DNA of 64,000 bases. Source: Rhodopseudomonas palustris. GTDB lineage: Bacteria > Pseudomonadota > Alphaproteobacteria > Rhizobiales > Xanthobacteraceae. A model generated the notes under the pieces. That model saw only the letters and a list, made by a program, of their open reading frames with translations, ran no database searches and was not told the origin of the DNA. The stretch covers positions 1,302,001 to 1,366,000 of the forward strand of contig NZ_CP140155.1 in assembly GCF_034479375.1 (NCBI RefSeq), in the 5' to 3' direction. The position numbers and the translations under genes are program-made. How positions within the stretch are numbered: position 1 is the first letter of the stretch; the number at the start of each line of letters is the position of its first letter. This document shows positions 41,234 to 51,549 of the stretch, piece by piece.

Positions 41234-42364
41234 ATGACGAAACGTCGCTGGATCATCGCCTCTTGCATTTTGGGCGCGGCTGCCGTGGCGGCAATTGCCT
41301 TGCGACCGTACTGGTCCGAAAGCCAGGTCGCATCCAAAGGCGCGCAACGGCCGCGGGTGGTGTCGGTCGAGCTGGTGAAGGCGATCCGCAAACCGATCCC
41401 GGTCGATGTCGACGCGATCGGCATGGTGACGCCGATCTCCAGCGTCGCGCTGAAATCCCGGCTCGAAACCACCATCGTGGACGTCCATTTCGAGGACGGT
41501 GCGCGGGTCAACCAAGGTGATCTGCTGTTCACGCTCGACTCGCGACAGATCGACGCCCAGATCGAGCAGGCCGAAGGCAATCTCGCCCGTGACCGCGCCC
41601 AGCTCGCCGGGGCCGAGCGAGACCTGCGCCGCTACAACGAATTGATCGGGAAAGGCGCCACCACCCAGGTCAACCTCGACAACGCCAAGACCCAGGCCGA
41701 CATTCTCGCCGGAACCATCAGGGGCGCGCAGTCGGCGCTGGACAATCTGCGGGTCCAGAAGAGCTTCACCGCAATCCGCGCGCCGTTTTCCGGCCGGATC
41801 AGTGCCGCCAACGTCAAGATCGGCAATTTCGTCCGCCCGGCCGACACCGCGCCGCTGGCGACCATCAATCAGATGGCGCCGGTCTACGTCACCTTCGCGG
41901 TCCCGCAGCGGGTGCTGGTCGATCTGCGCGACGCGATGAAGGCGGGAGCCACCAAGGTCGTCGCCACCATTCCCGGCAGCAGCCGCTCGGAAGAGGGCAA
42001 GGTGGCGATGGTCGAGAACACCGTCGACGCCACCACCGGCATGGTCACGGTCCGCGGCGTTATGGACAATCGCAACGAGACGCTATGGCCGGGGACGCTG
42101 GTCAATACCAAGCTGACCGTGCGGACCGAGGAGGCCGTGGCCGTGCCGACGGTGGCGGTGCAACGCAGCCAGAGCGGCAATTTCGTGTTCGTGATCAGGG
42201 ATGGCGCCGCGCATATCCAGCCGGTCACCGTCAGCCGCACCTTCATGGGGGAGTCCGTGATCACGGACGGCCTTGCGGGCGGCGAAGACGTGGTGACGGA
42301 TGGCCAGTTGCTGCTGTCGGAAGGCACCAGGGTCGAGCCGCGCAGCCGCAAGGCCGGAGCCTGA
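41234..42364 (+). CDS. RND efflux transporter periplasmic adaptor subunit
   Basis: The 376-residue membrane fusion protein has an N-terminal helix anchor (about 4-22), a lipoyl half-motif (PVDVDAIGMVTPISSVALKSR as short VDAIGMV, ISSVALKSR), a coiled-coil hairpin around 95-150 (AQIEQAEGNLARDRAQLAGA), a second lipoyl half (IRAPFSGRISAANVKIGNFV) and beta-barrel domains. It connects the inner-membrane pump to an outer-membrane channel. A GAAGCGGAG ribosome site supports the start. It is 4 bp from the pump gene; no outer-membrane factor gene follows. Confidence 0.94.
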   Translation: MTKRRWIIASCILGAAAVAAIALRPYWSESQVASKGAQRPRVVSVELVKAIRKPIPVDVDAIGMVTPISSVALKSRLETTIVDVHFEDGARVNQGDLLFTLDSRQIDAQIEQAEGNLARDRAQLAGAERDLRRYNELIGKGATTQVNLDNAKTQADILAGTIRGAQSALDNLRVQKSFTAIRAPFSGRISAANVKIGNFVRPADTAPLATINQMAPVYVTFAVPQRVLVDLRDAMKAGATKVVATIPGSSRSEEGKVAMVENTVDATTGMVTVRGVMDNRNETLWPGTLVNTKLTVRTEEAVAVPTVAVQRSQSGNFVFVIRDGAAHIQPVTVSRTFMGESVITDGLAGGEDVVTDGQLLLSEGTRVEPRSRKAGA

Positions 42365-42368
42365 GATC

Positions 42369-45300
42369 ATGACCCTTTCCGAGCTGTGCATCCGCCGGCC
42401 GGTGCTGACCACGCTGATTACCGCGTCGATCATCGCCTTCGGGATCTTCGGCTACCGGCTGCTACCGGTCTCGGCGCTGCCGAAAGTCGACTTCCCGACC
42501 ATCGCGGTCACCGCCACCCTTCCGGGCGCCAGCGCCGACACCATGGCGGCGTCGGTCGCCGGCATCATCGAGCGGCAACTCTCGACGATCGCCGGCATCT
42601 CGTCGATGTCGTCGAATTCGTCGCAGGGCACGTCGGTCATCACCATCCAGTTCGACCTCGGCCGCGAAATCGACGCCGCCGCGCTCGACGTGCAGACCGC
42701 GCTGACGATCGCGCAGCGGCGACTGCCGATCGAGATGACCACGCCGCCGAGCTTTCGGAAGGTGAACCCGGCTGAATTCCCGGTGCTGTTCGTGGCGCTG
42801 AGTTCGCCGACGTTGCCCTTGTCGGCGGTCAACGAGTACGGCGACATCACGATCGGGCAGGCGCTGTCGCAGATCCCGGGCGTCGCGCAGGTGACGATCT
42901 ACGGCGCGCAGAAGTTCGCCATTCGGGTGCAGGCCGATCCGGAAGCCGCCGCGGCACGCGGGCTGTCGCTCGAGGATATCCGCGTCGCAGTGGCGCGCGC
43001 CAATTCCTCAACCCCGGTCGGCACCATGAGCGGGCCGAAGCAGGACTTCGCGCTGCAGGCTTCCGGCCAGATGGACAAGGCGGCCGACTACCGCCACATC
43101 GTCGTGGCGTGGCGCAACGGCTCTCCGGTCAAACTCGATGAAGTCGCCCGGGTCTACGACAGCGTCGAGAACGACCGGCTGGCGACCTGGTTCAACGGCG
43201 AGCGCTCGATCGTGCTGGCGATCCAGAAACAACCCGACGCCAACACCGTGGCCGTGGTCGATGGCGTTCGCGCCAAGCTGCCGTCGTTGCGGGCCCAGAT
43301 CCCGCCCTCGGTCGCGATGACCGTGATGATGGACCGCTCGGTGTCGGTCCGGCAGGCGGTGTTCGACGTCCAGGAGACGCTGGCGATCGCCGTCGTGCTG
43401 GTGGTCATGGTGATTTTCCTGTTCCTGCGCAAGGCGTCGGCGACTTTCATCCCGGCGCTGGCGGTGCCGATCTCGCTGCTCGGCACCTTCGCTGTGATGT
43501 ACATGCTCGACTTCTCGATCAACAACATGACGCTGCTGGCGCTCACGCTGTCGGTCGGCTTCGTGGTCGACGATGCTATCGTCATGCTCGAGAACATCAT
43601 GCGCCACATCGAGCACGGCATGCGGCCGTTCGATGCGGCGCTGAAGGGCGCGCGCGAAATCGGCTTCACGATCATCTCGATCACGTTTTCGCTGATCGCG
43701 GTGTTCATCCCGGTTCTGCTGATGGGCGGCATCGTCGGCCGCGTGTTCCGCGAATTCTCGATCACCATCGCCGTGGCGATCCTGGTGTCCGGATTCGTGT
43801 CGCTGACGCTGACGCCGATGTTGTGCGCGCGAATGCTCAAGGCGCACGACCCGCACAAGAAGGAGAACATCGTCCTGCGCGGCTTCGAGGCGATGTTCAG
43901 CGGCTGGCTGCGCGGCTACGAATGGGCGCTCGACCGGGTGCTGGCGCACAAATTCCTGATGCTGCTGGTCACTTTCGCGACGCTCGGCGGCACGATCTAT
44001 CTCTACATGGTGGTGCCGAAGGGGTTCTTTCCGCAGGAGGACACCGGCTTCATGATCGGCGTCACCGAAGCCGCGACCGACACCTCGTTCGAGGCGATGA
44101 AGGAACGCCAACTCGCGCTGGTCGACGTGATCAAGACCGATCCCGCTGTCGACTACATCAACAGCACGGTCGGCGCCGGCGGACCGAATGCCACCGCAAA
44201 CTACGGCCGGCTCTTCATCGCGCTTAAGCCGATCAAGGAGCGCGATCCGGCCGCCAAGGTGATCTCCCGGTTGCGGGAGAAAGCGGGGCAGATCCCCGGC
44301 ATGCAGGTGTTCTTTCAGAGCATCCAGAACCTCTCGATCGGCGGACGCATCTCCAAGAGCCAGTATCAATATGTGATGCAGAGCGGCGACACCGAGGCGC
44401 TGTACCGGCTGGCGCCGGAGATGCGCGACAAGATCGCCAGATTGCCGGGCCTGCTCGACGTCACCACCGATCTCTACATCAAGAACCCGCAGATGACGAT
44501 CGAGATCGATCGGGAGAAGGCGGCGGTCTACGGCATCACCGTCGATCAGGTCCGCAACCAGCTCTACAACGCCTATGGCGCGCGGCAGATCGGCACCATC
44601 TACATGCCGTCGAACGACTACCAGATCATCCTCGAGGTGCAGCCGCAGTTTCGCGGTGATCCGAACGACATCTCGAAGCTGTATCTCAAGACCGGCAACA
44701 ACCAGACCATTCCGATCGACGCGGTGGCGAAGATGGTGCCCACCGTCGGCCCGCTGCAGATCAATCACCAAGGTCAGCAGCCCGCGGTGACGATCTCGTT
44801 CAATCTCGCGGAAGGCCAGTCGCTCGGCGCCGCGGTCGATCGCATCACCCAGATCGAGCAGGAGTCCAATTTGCCGGTCACGATCGTGACCGGGTTCTCC
44901 GGCACGGCCCAGGTGTTTCAGGAAAGTCTGCGCGGGCAGGGCGTGTTGATCCTCGCTGCAGTGTTCGCGGCGTTCGTGATCCTCGGCATCCTCTACGAGA
45001 GCTTCATCCACCCGATCACGATCATCTCGGGGCTTCCGTCGGCCGGCATTGGGGCGATCCTGACGCTGATGCTGTTCAAGATGGAGCTGTCGGTGATCGC
45101 GATGATCGGCATCGTGATGCTGGTCGGCATCGTCAAGAAGAACGCGATCATGATGGTCGACTTCGCGCTGGAGCGGCGACGGGTCGGGCTTTCGGCCGAG
45201 CACGCCATCCGCGAGGCGGCGCTGCTGCGCTTCCGGCCGATCATGATGACGACCTTCGCCGCGATCTTCGGCACGCTGCCGATCGCGCTCGGCACCGGCG

Positions 45301-45497
45301 CCGGCGCCGAACTGCGCCAACCGCTCGGCGTCGCCGTGGTCGGCGGGCTGTGCGTTTCGCAATTGCTGACGCTGTTCATCACCCCGGTGATCTACATCTA
45401 TCTCGACAGGATCGACCGGAAATTGAAGCGCCGGCTCGAGCCGCAGCACGAGGAACTGCCCGACGGCGAGCGCCCGCGCGCGGTGGCGGCGGAGTGA
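42369..45497 (+). CDS. RND multidrug efflux pump, inner-membrane transporter (HAE1 family)
   Basis: The 1042-residue AcrB/MdtB-like proton antiporter begins MTLSELCIRRPVLTTLITASI, with 12 transmembrane helices predicted by the two-fold repeat. TM4 contains the proton-relay acidic pair in LSVGFVVDDAIVMLENI; a second repeat shows GIVMLVGIVKKNAIMMVDFA. Large periplasmic loops lie between helices 1-2 and 7-8. The length is normal. MdtB/MdtC-like (FIRRP/CIRRP start, 1040 aa) rather than AcrB-like. Substrates unknown. The stop overlaps the amidohydrolase start (TGATG). Confidence 0.96.
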   Translation: MTLSELCIRRPVLTTLITASIIAFGIFGYRLLPVSALPKVDFPTIAVTATLPGASADTMAASVAGIIERQLSTIAGISSMSSNSSQGTSVITIQFDLGREIDAAALDVQTALTIAQRRLPIEMTTPPSFRKVNPAEFPVLFVALSSPTLPLSAVNEYGDITIGQALSQIPGVAQVTIYGAQKFAIRVQADPEAAAARGLSLEDIRVAVARANSSTPVGTMSGPKQDFALQASGQMDKAADYRHIVVAWRNGSPVKLDEVARVYDSVENDRLATWFNGERSIVLAIQKQPDANTVAVVDGVRAKLPSLRAQIPPSVAMTVMMDRSVSVRQAVFDVQETLAIAVVLVVMVIFLFLRKASATFIPALAVPISLLGTFAVMYMLDFSINNMTLLALTLSVGFVVDDAIVMLENIMRHIEHGMRPFDAALKGAREIGFTIISITFSLIAVFIPVLLMGGIVGRVFREFSITIAVAILVSGFVSLTLTPMLCARMLKAHDPHKKENIVLRGFEAMFSGWLRGYEWALDRVLAHKFLMLLVTFATLGGTIYLYMVVPKGFFPQEDTGFMIGVTEAATDTSFEAMKERQLALVDVIKTDPAVDYINSTVGAGGPNATANYGRLFIALKPIKERDPAAKVISRLREKAGQIPGMQVFFQSIQNLSIGGRISKSQYQYVMQSGDTEALYRLAPEMRDKIARLPGLLDVTTDLYIKNPQMTIEIDREKAAVYGITVDQVRNQLYNAYGARQIGTIYMPSNDYQIILEVQPQFRGDPNDISKLYLKTGNNQTIPIDAVAKMVPTVGPLQINHQGQQPAVTISFNLAEGQSLGAAVDRITQIEQESNLPVTIVTGFSGTAQVFQESLRGQGVLILAAVFAAFVILGILYESFIHPITIISGLPSAGIGAILTLMLFKMELSVIAMIGIVMLVGIVKKNAIMMVDFALERRRVGLSAEHAIREAALLRFRPIMMTTFAAIFGTLPIALGTGAGAELRQPLGVAVVGGLCVSQLLTLFITPVIYIYLDRIDRKLKRRLEPQHEELPDGERPRAVAAE

Positions 45498-46348
45498 TGC
45501 GGCGCTTGTTCGTTCGTCGCTTGGCCGCGAGCCTCGTTGCGATCGGGGTGCTCGGACTGGCGTCGGATCGAACCAGAGCCGACGAGCCGATCGAAATCTT
45601 CGACGCGCATCTGCACTACAACTGGGAGCCTACGCCGTACTATCAGCCCGACGAGGTGTTGGCGCTGCTTAAGCGCCATCGCGTCACCGGCATCCTGGCG
45701 ACCAGCCGCCCCAACAAGGGCACGCATGTGCTGATGGACGCCAAAGCAAACGGGCTGCAGATCGTGCCGTTCATCCGGCCCTACCGGGTGCGGCCGGACA
45801 TCCAGACCTGGTTCAAGGACCCGGTGATCTTCGAGCTGGTGCAGGACGAATTCAAACGCGGTTACTACCGCGGCATCGGTGAATTCCATCTCACCGGATC
45901 GGCGGCCGATACCGAAGTGGTCAAGAAGACCGTCGATTTCGCGGTCGCGCACGACCTCTATCTGCACGCTCACGCCGACGAGGAAGCCGTCGAAATCCTG
46001 ATGCGGCACAATCCGCGCGCCAGGATCATCTGGGCGCATACCGGGTTCGGCCTGTCGTCCGATCGCGTCGCCGCGCTGCTGGCGAAGTATCCGAAGCTGT
46101 GGGGTGAGTTGTCCTATCGCAGCGGCATCGTCGGCAACGGCGGCGCGCTGACGCCCGAATGGCGCGGGCTGTTCGAGCGGTTTCCGGATCGCTTCCTGCT
46201 CGGCTCCGATACCTGGGTCAACGAGCGTTGGGCCGCCTATGGCGAGATCATGGCGGGCTATCGCGCGTGGCTGTCGCAACTGCCGCCGGCGATCGCGGCC
46301 AGGATCGCGCACGGCAACGCACGGGCGCTGTTCCCGGACGCGCGCTGA
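45497..46348 (+). CDS. Exported amidohydrolase family protein
   Basis: The 283-residue TIM-barrel metal-dependent hydrolase (Amidohydro_2 type) has a signal peptide (MRRLFVRRLAASLVAIGVLG, cleavage near TRA-DE). Metal ligands: FDAHLHYNWEP (HxH), a central GIGEFHLTG, LYLHAHADEEAVEIL, WAHTGFG and the LLGSDTWV aspartate. Family members include decarboxylases and lactonases; the export signal suggests a periplasmic role. It overlaps the RND pump gene and may be part of that operon, which is unusual. Confidence 0.85.
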   Translation: MRRLFVRRLAASLVAIGVLGLASDRTRADEPIEIFDAHLHYNWEPTPYYQPDEVLALLKRHRVTGILATSRPNKGTHVLMDAKANGLQIVPFIRPYRVRPDIQTWFKDPVIFELVQDEFKRGYYRGIGEFHLTGSAADTEVVKKTVDFAVAHDLYLHAHADEEAVEILMRHNPRARIIWAHTGFGLSSDRVAALLAKYPKLWGELSYRSGIVGNGGALTPEWRGLFERFPDRFLLGSDTWVNERWAAYGEIMAGYRAWLSQLPPAIAARIAHGNARALFPDAR

Positions 46349-46360
46349 TCGGCTGCTCGC

Positions 46361-46693
46361 TCAGATCGAAAAGCTCGTCCCGCAGCCGCAGGACGCCGTG
46401 GCGTTCGGGTTGTTGACCCGGAACGAGGCGCCGATCAGATCGTCGACGAAGTCGACTTCGGAGCCGGCGAGGAACGGCACCGACGCGGAATCGACCAGCA
46501 CCACCGCGCCGTCGCGCGCGATCACGACATCGTCGTCGGTTCTGGCGCGATCGACGTCGAACTTGTACTGGAAGCCCGAGCAGCCGCCGCCTTCGACGCT
46601 GATCCGCAGCATCGCGCCGTCGCCTTCGCCCTTCAGGATCTCGCCGATCCGGCGCGCCGCCCGTTCGCTGATGGTGACGCTTGAGTCGGTCAT
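46361..46693 (-). CDS. erpA: Iron-sulfur cluster insertion protein (A-type carrier, ErpA/IscA)
   Basis: The 110-residue cytoplasmic carrier has the three conserved cysteines: GGGCSGFQYKF (about residue 38) and SCGCGTSF at the C-terminus. It delivers 2Fe-2S or 4Fe-4S clusters to target enzymes. The start at 46693 (MTDSSVTIS) was chosen with GGAG eight bases upstream; MERHM at 46705 is an alternative. It is divergent from dgt, an arrangement common in alphaproteobacteria. Confidence 0.95.
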   Translation of the reverse strand: MTDSSVTISERAARRIGEILKGEGDGAMLRISVEGGGCSGFQYKFDVDRARTDDDVVIARDGAVVLVDSASVPFLAGSEVDFVDDLIGASFRVNNPNATASCGCGTSFSI

Positions 46694-46801
46694 GTGTCGC
46701 TCCATATCCCCTCGGGGGATTGTGCCGTCATTGGATTTGCATGCAAGCCATAGTTAAGTGCAGCGTGCCGCAGAATCAAACGGGTCGGGGGTAGCTTCAG
46801 C

Positions 46802-48016
46802 GTGTCGGTCGGAATGGCAGCTCCTCGCGCAGCCTTCAGCTGCGATCCGGACCGTAGCCGCGGCCGGCAGTTCGCCGAGCCGCCGAGCAGCAACCGGAGC
46901 GCGTTCCGCCGCGATTGCGACCGGGTGATCCATTCCAATGCCTTCCGCCGGCTGAAGCACAAGACCCAGGTCTTCGTGTTTCACGAGGGCGACCACTATC
47001 GCACCAGGCTGACACATAGCCTCGAGGTGGCCCAGATCGCCCGCGCGATCGCACGCCAGCTCGGCCTCGACGAGGATCTGACCGAAACGCTGGCGCTGGC
47101 GCATGATCTCGGCCATCCGCCGTTCGGCCATGCCGGCGAACGCGCGCTCGACGCTTGCCTGCGCGCGCACGGCGGTTTTGACCACAATGCGCAGACATTG
47201 CGGGTGCTGACGGCATTGGAGCACCGTTATCCGGATTTCGACGGGCTGAATCTCACTTGGGAGACGCTGGAAGGCGTGGTCAAGCACAACGGCCCGCTCA
47301 CCGACCGCGCCGGCCGGCCGCTGCCGCGTTATGCCGAGAGCGGCGCACCGATCGGCATCGTCGAATTCAGCCAGCGCTTCGACCTCGAATTATGGAGCTT
47401 TGCCTCGCTCGAAGCCCAGGTCGCGGCGCTTGCCGACGACATCGCCTACGACGCCCACGACATCGACGACGGTCTCCGCGCCGGGCTGTTCCGGGTCGAT
47501 GATCTGCGCGCCGTGCCGCTGACCGCCTCGATCATCGACAAGATTGGTCGGCGCTATCCCGCTCTGGACGAGAGCCGGCGGGGGGCGGAACTGGTGCGCG
47601 AGCTGATTTCGCATCTGATCAGTGCTGTCACGGCCGAGACGATGCGGCGGCTCGGCGAGGCGGCGCCACGATCGGCCGAGGACGTGCGCCGTGCCAGCAC
47701 GGCGATGGTCGCCTTTCCGGCCGAAACGGCCGCTGCGGAGGCCCAGATCAAGACGTTTCTTTGGACCCATATGTACCGCGCCGAGCGCGTGATGGCGGTG
47801 ATGAACGACGCCGAGGCGATCGTCGCCGACCTTTTCCGGCGCTATTGCGACCACCCGGACGATCTGCCGCCGGACTGGCTGCCGGCCGACGGCCCGGTCG
47901 CCGAATGCGAGGCCGACCGCTTCCGCCGGATCCGAAATTTCATCGCCGGCATGACCGACCGTTACGCGCTGACCGAACATCAGCGGCTTTTTGACTCGAC
48001 CCCGGATTTGCGTTAG
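46802..48016 (+). CDS. dgt: Deoxyguanosinetriphosphate triphosphohydrolase-like protein
   Basis: The 404-residue HD-domain protein hydrolyses dNTPs to nucleoside and triphosphate. The HD metal site is seen in [18 protein letters not shown] and [17 protein letters not shown], with [14 protein letters not shown] as the third metal-ligand motif. The [24 protein letters not shown] region near the start ([20 protein letters not shown]) is the family signature. A GTG start at 46802 is used; ATG at 46814 would be four codons later. It precedes argS by 51 bp. Confidence 0.94.
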   Translation: MSVGMAAPRAAFSCDPDRSRGRQFAEPPSSNRSAFRRDCDRVIHSNAFRRLKHKTQVFVFHEGDHYRTRLTHSLEVAQIARAIARQLGLDEDLTETLALAHDLGHPPFGHAGERALDACLRAHGGFDHNAQTLRVLTALEHRYPDFDGLNLTWETLEGVVKHNGPLTDRAGRPLPRYAESGAPIGIVEFSQRFDLELWSFASLEAQVAALADDIAYDAHDIDDGLRAGLFRVDDLRAVPLTASIIDKIGRRYPALDESRRGAELVRELISHLISAVTAETMRRLGEAAPRSAEDVRRASTAMVAFPAETAAAEAQIKTFLWTHMYRAERVMAVMNDAEAIVADLFRRYCDHPDDLPPDWLPADGPVAECEADRFRRIRNFIAGMTDRYALTEHQRLFDSTPDLR

Positions 48017-48067
48017 GCGGCCGGACCGGCCGACTAGGGCCAATTCCCTTTTTCAGAACTGAAATCC

Positions 48068-49861
48068 ATGCCCGATCAAGCGATCCCGACGCATCTTTTC
48101 GCCCAGATTCTCGCGCGTGTGCACGCGGCCTGTGTCGCGCTCGCCGGCGAGGACACGCTGCCTGAAGGGGTGGATCTGTCGCGCATCGTGGTCGAACCAC
48201 CAAAGGACGCCTCGCACGGCGACATGGCGACCAACGCCGCGATGGTGCTGGCAAAGGACGCCAAGGCCAAGCCGCGCGATCTCGCCGAGAAGATCGCCGA
48301 GAAGCTGCGGGCCGAGGACCAGATCGCAGAGGTGGTGATCGCGGGACCGGGCTTCATCAATCTGACGCTGAAGCCGGCGGTGTGGGCGCAGGCGCTACGC
48401 GCGGTGCTCGACGCGGGCGCCAGCTACGGCCGTAGCCGGATCGGCGGCGCCGAGAAGGTCAACGTCGAATACGTCTCCGCCAACCCCACCGGGCCGATGC
48501 ATGTCGGCCATTGCCGCGGCGCGGTGTTCGGCGATGCGCTGGCGAATCTGCTGGAGACTGCCGGCTACGACGTCACCCGCGAATACTACATCAACGACGC
48601 CGGTGCGCAGGTCGACGTGCTGGCGCGCTCCGCGTTCCTGCGCTATCGCGAAGCGCTCGGCGAGCCGATCGGCGAGATCCCGGAAGGACTGTATCCGGGC
48701 GACTATCTCGTTCCGGTCGGCACTGCGCTTGCCGCCGAACATGGCCCAGCGTTGAAAGAAATGACTGAGCCGCAGTTGCTTTCGGCGGTACGCGCGAAAG
48801 CCATCGCGATGATGATGGAGATGATCAGGGCCGATCTCGCCGCGCTCGCGATCACGCATGAGGTGTTCTTCTCGGAGCGTTCGCTGATCGAGGGCGAGCG
48901 CAATCGGGTCGCCGACACCATCGATTTCCTGCGCGCCAAGGGCGACGTGTATCAGGGCCGTCTGCCGCCACCGAAGGGCGCGCCGGTCGAGGACTACGAG
49001 GACCGCGAGCAGACGCTGTTCCGCGCCACCGCCTATGGCGACGACGTCGACCGGCCGCTGCTGAAGTCGGACGGCTCCTACACCTACTTTGCTTCCGACA
49101 TCGCCTACCACAAGGTGAAGTTCGACGCCGGCTTCGGCAACATGGTCGACGTCTGGGGCGCCGATCATGGCGGCTACATCAAGCGGATGCAGGCTGCCAT
49201 CACCGCGGTCACCGGCGGCGAGGGCGCGCTCGACGTCAAGATCGTCCAGCTCGTCCGCCTGCTGCGCAACGGCGAGCCGGTGAAGATGTCCAAGCGCTCG
49301 GGCGATTTCGTCACGCTGCGCGAGGTGGTCGACGAGGTCGGTTCCGACGCCGTCCGGTTCATGATGCTGTTCCGCAAGAACGATGCGGTGCTCGACTTCG
49401 ACCTCGCCAAGGTGATCGAGCAGTCGAAGGACAACCCCGTTTTCTACGTCCAGTACGGCCATGCCCGTGGCCATTCGATCTTCCGCAACGCCAAGGAAGC
49501 GTTCCCGGACCTGCCAGACGCGACCGAGGATCGCATCGCTTTCCTGAAGGCCGCGGACGTGGAGCGGCTGACCGACCCTGTGGAGCTCGATCTGCTGCGA
49601 CGTCTGGCGCTGTTCCCGCGCACCATCGAGGCCGCGGCGCTGGCCCACGAGCCGCACCGGGTCGCTTTCTATCTCTATGATCTCGCCAGCGAATTTCACG
49701 CGCTCTGGACGCGCGGGCGCGATTTGCCTCATTTACGCTTCATTATCAATAATGATGCAGAGATTACCAAGGCGCGACTGGCAATGGTCCAGGGCGTCGT
49801 CTCGGTTCTGGCATCTGGGCTTGCCATTCTCGGCGTCACTGCGCCGGACGAGATGAGGTAG
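48068..49861 (+). CDS. argS: Arginyl-tRNA synthetase
   Basis: The 597-residue class I synthetase has the arginyl N-terminal additional domain (about 1-110), HIGH-type motif [13 protein letters not shown] near 139-151, a KMSKRSG motif ([12 protein letters not shown]) and a C-terminal DALR anticodon-binding domain ([30 protein letters not shown]). Note it has an intact KMSK, which many ArgS lack. The length is standard for the alphaproteobacterial type. It lies between dgt and the SPOR-domain gene, all on the plus strand. Confidence 0.98.
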   Translation: MPDQAIPTHLFAQILARVHAACVALAGEDTLPEGVDLSRIVVEPPKDASHGDMATNAAMVLAKDAKAKPRDLAEKIAEKLRAEDQIAEVVIAGPGFINLTLKPAVWAQALRAVLDAGASYGRSRIGGAEKVNVEYVSANPTGPMHVGHCRGAVFGDALANLLETAGYDVTREYYINDAGAQVDVLARSAFLRYREALGEPIGEIPEGLYPGDYLVPVGTALAAEHGPALKEMTEPQLLSAVRAKAIAMMMEMIRADLAALAITHEVFFSERSLIEGERNRVADTIDFLRAKGDVYQGRLPPPKGAPVEDYEDREQTLFRATAYGDDVDRPLLKSDGSYTYFASDIAYHKVKFDAGFGNMVDVWGADHGGYIKRMQAAITAVTGGEGALDVKIVQLVRLLRNGEPVKMSKRSGDFVTLREVVDEVGSDAVRFMMLFRKNDAVLDFDLAKVIEQSKDNPVFYVQYGHARGHSIFRNAKEAFPDLPDATEDRIAFLKAADVERLTDPVELDLLRRLALFPRTIEAAALAHEPHRVAFYLYDLASEFHALWTRGRDLPHLRFIINNDAEITKARLAMVQGVVSVLASGLAILGVTAPDEMR

Positions 49862-49962
49862 GGGGACAGCCGGTCAGATGGGGATCTGTGGCGGCTTTTG
49901 AGAGCAGTTGATCTTCTGCGTAAGCGGGTTTGGCGGCTTTCCCGAATGGGACGCGACATCAC

Positions 49963-51501
49963 ATGACCAACCGATATCAGGACCGACCTTACCCGGCGGA
50001 CGACGAGGACCACTCGGCCTACGCCCAGCGCAAGCCCGAGAATGACCCGCTCGCAGAACTCGCGCGCCTGATCGGTCAGACTGATCCATTCGGGAGCGAG
50101 GCTCCGCCGTCCGGTCGACAGTCGTCGCGAGCGACCGACTTTCGCCTGAGCAGCCCTCCGCCGCCACCGATCGAGGAGGATGGGCTGCCGCCGACGCCGT
50201 CGTGGTTGCAGCATCGCCGTGCCGCCGATCCGGAACCTGCGCCGCCGCCCGCACCCGAGCCGGACTTCAGCCGGCCGCCGTCGTTCGTCACTGCCGTGTC
50301 TCCGCGGCTGGCCGATCCCGGCTACGACCAGACGCCCTTCGAGCCGCGATCGTTCGACCAGAGTGTTTTCGAGCAGGCGGCCGAGGTGCCGAATTATCAC
50401 GACCCGCGCTACCCCGTGCAGCAGCCCTTGCCGCTGGAGCAGCCGCAATTCGTGCCCGCCCGCTACGACGATGCACTGTATGGCCAGCTCGATCCAGCGG
50501 AGGTGCGCCCGGACGCGAACTATCCCGAAGCGCCGTATGGCTACGATGACGGCTATGCCGACGAGCCGGACAGCCGTGCCTACAAGCCTCGCCGCAACAA
50601 TATGATGACCGTGGTGGCGGTGCTCGCGCTCGCCGTTGTGGGCACCGGCGGCGCATTCGCGTATCGCAGTTTCACCAGCGGCCCCCGTACCGGCGAACCG
50701 CCGGTGATCAAGGCCGATACCAGCCCGACAAAGGTGATGGCCGCGCCATCCGCCTCCGCGGACGCTGCCGGCAAACCGATCCAGGATCGGCTGGCTGCCG
50801 GCAACAACATCGAAGCGCTGGTGTCCCGCGAAGAGCAGCCGGCTGACCCGGCTCGGGCGGGGCAGGGCACGCGCGTGGTGCTGCCGCAGCTCAATCAGAA
50901 CCCAAATCCACCCGCAGTCTCAGCCGTCGCGCCCGGCCCGAAGCCGAACCTGGCGCCGCCGAACAACGGCACGCTCGCCGGCGAGGAGCCGCGGCGGATC
51001 AAGACCTTCAGCATCCGTCCTGATCAGGCCGATCAGGCCGCGGCACCGGTCAACGTCGCAGCTCCTGCAACCCGGCAGGCTGCCCGCGTGCCGGCTCCGT
51101 CCGCTCCCGCGCAGCGGCCGGCGACGCGCCCGCTGGAGGACGCCAACGCCTCCGCCGGTACTGCGCCATTGTCGCTGTCGCCGAATTCCGGCGGATCTCC
51201 GGCCCCTAATCAGCGGGTGGCCTCGCTGCCGGCCGCTGAATCGGCCGGCGCCGGCGGCTATGTGGTGCAGGTCTCGTCGCAGCGCAGCGAGGCGGATGCC
51301 AAGGCGTCCTATCGGACGCTGCAAGGTAAGTTCCCCTCCGTGCTCGGTCCGCGGTCGCCGGTGATCAAGCGTGCTGATCTAGGCAGCAAGGGCGTGTATT
51401 ACCGTGCCATGGTCGGGCCGTTCGGCAGCTCCGAAGAGGCGTCTAGACTCTGCAGCAGTCTGAAAAGTGCCGGCGGACAGTGCGTCGTCCAGAGGAATTA
51501 A
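49963..51501 (+). CDS. SPOR-domain membrane protein
   Basis: The 512-residue bitopic protein has a long cytoplasmic Pro/Asp/Tyr-rich region (1-209) and one transmembrane helix (about 210-230, MMTVVAVLALAVVGTGGAFAY). A Pro/Ala-rich periplasmic linker then leads to a C-terminal SPOR domain (about 432-511: GYVVQVSSQRSEADAKASY, GVYYRAMVGPFGSSEEA, LCSSLKSAGGQCVV). SPOR domains bind denuded peptidoglycan at division sites. The start at 49963 was chosen because upstream codons look non-coding. It lies between argS and nagZ, a conserved order in Rhizobiales. Confidence 0.9.
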   Translation: MTNRYQDRPYPADDEDHSAYAQRKPENDPLAELARLIGQTDPFGSEAPPSGRQSSRATDFRLSSPPPPPIEEDGLPPTPSWLQHRRAADPEPAPPPAPEPDFSRPPSFVTAVSPRLADPGYDQTPFEPRSFDQSVFEQAAEVPNYHDPRYPVQQPLPLEQPQFVPARYDDALYGQLDPAEVRPDANYPEAPYGYDDGYADEPDSRAYKPRRNNMMTVVAVLALAVVGTGGAFAYRSFTSGPRTGEPPVIKADTSPTKVMAAPSASADAAGKPIQDRLAAGNNIEALVSREEQPADPARAGQGTRVVLPQLNQNPNPPAVSAVAPGPKPNLAPPNNGTLAGEEPRRIKTFSIRPDQADQAAAPVNVAAPATRQAARVPAPSAPAQRPATRPLEDANASAGTAPLSLSPNSGGSPAPNQRVASLPAAESAGAGGYVVQVSSQRSEADAKASYRTLQGKFPSVLGPRSPVIKRADLGSKGVYYRAMVGPFGSSEEASRLCSSLKSAGGQCVVQRN

Positions 51502-51549
51502 CGGCCGTTTCCTTGACCCTGGAGGCGCGCGCGGGCTAAGCGGCCCTGT

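Noticed and set aside
43008..45449. 813-residue minus-strand ORF
   Set aside because: Antisense of the RND pump gene; composition (His, Asp, Arg, Gln-rich) is that of a high-GC shadow frame.
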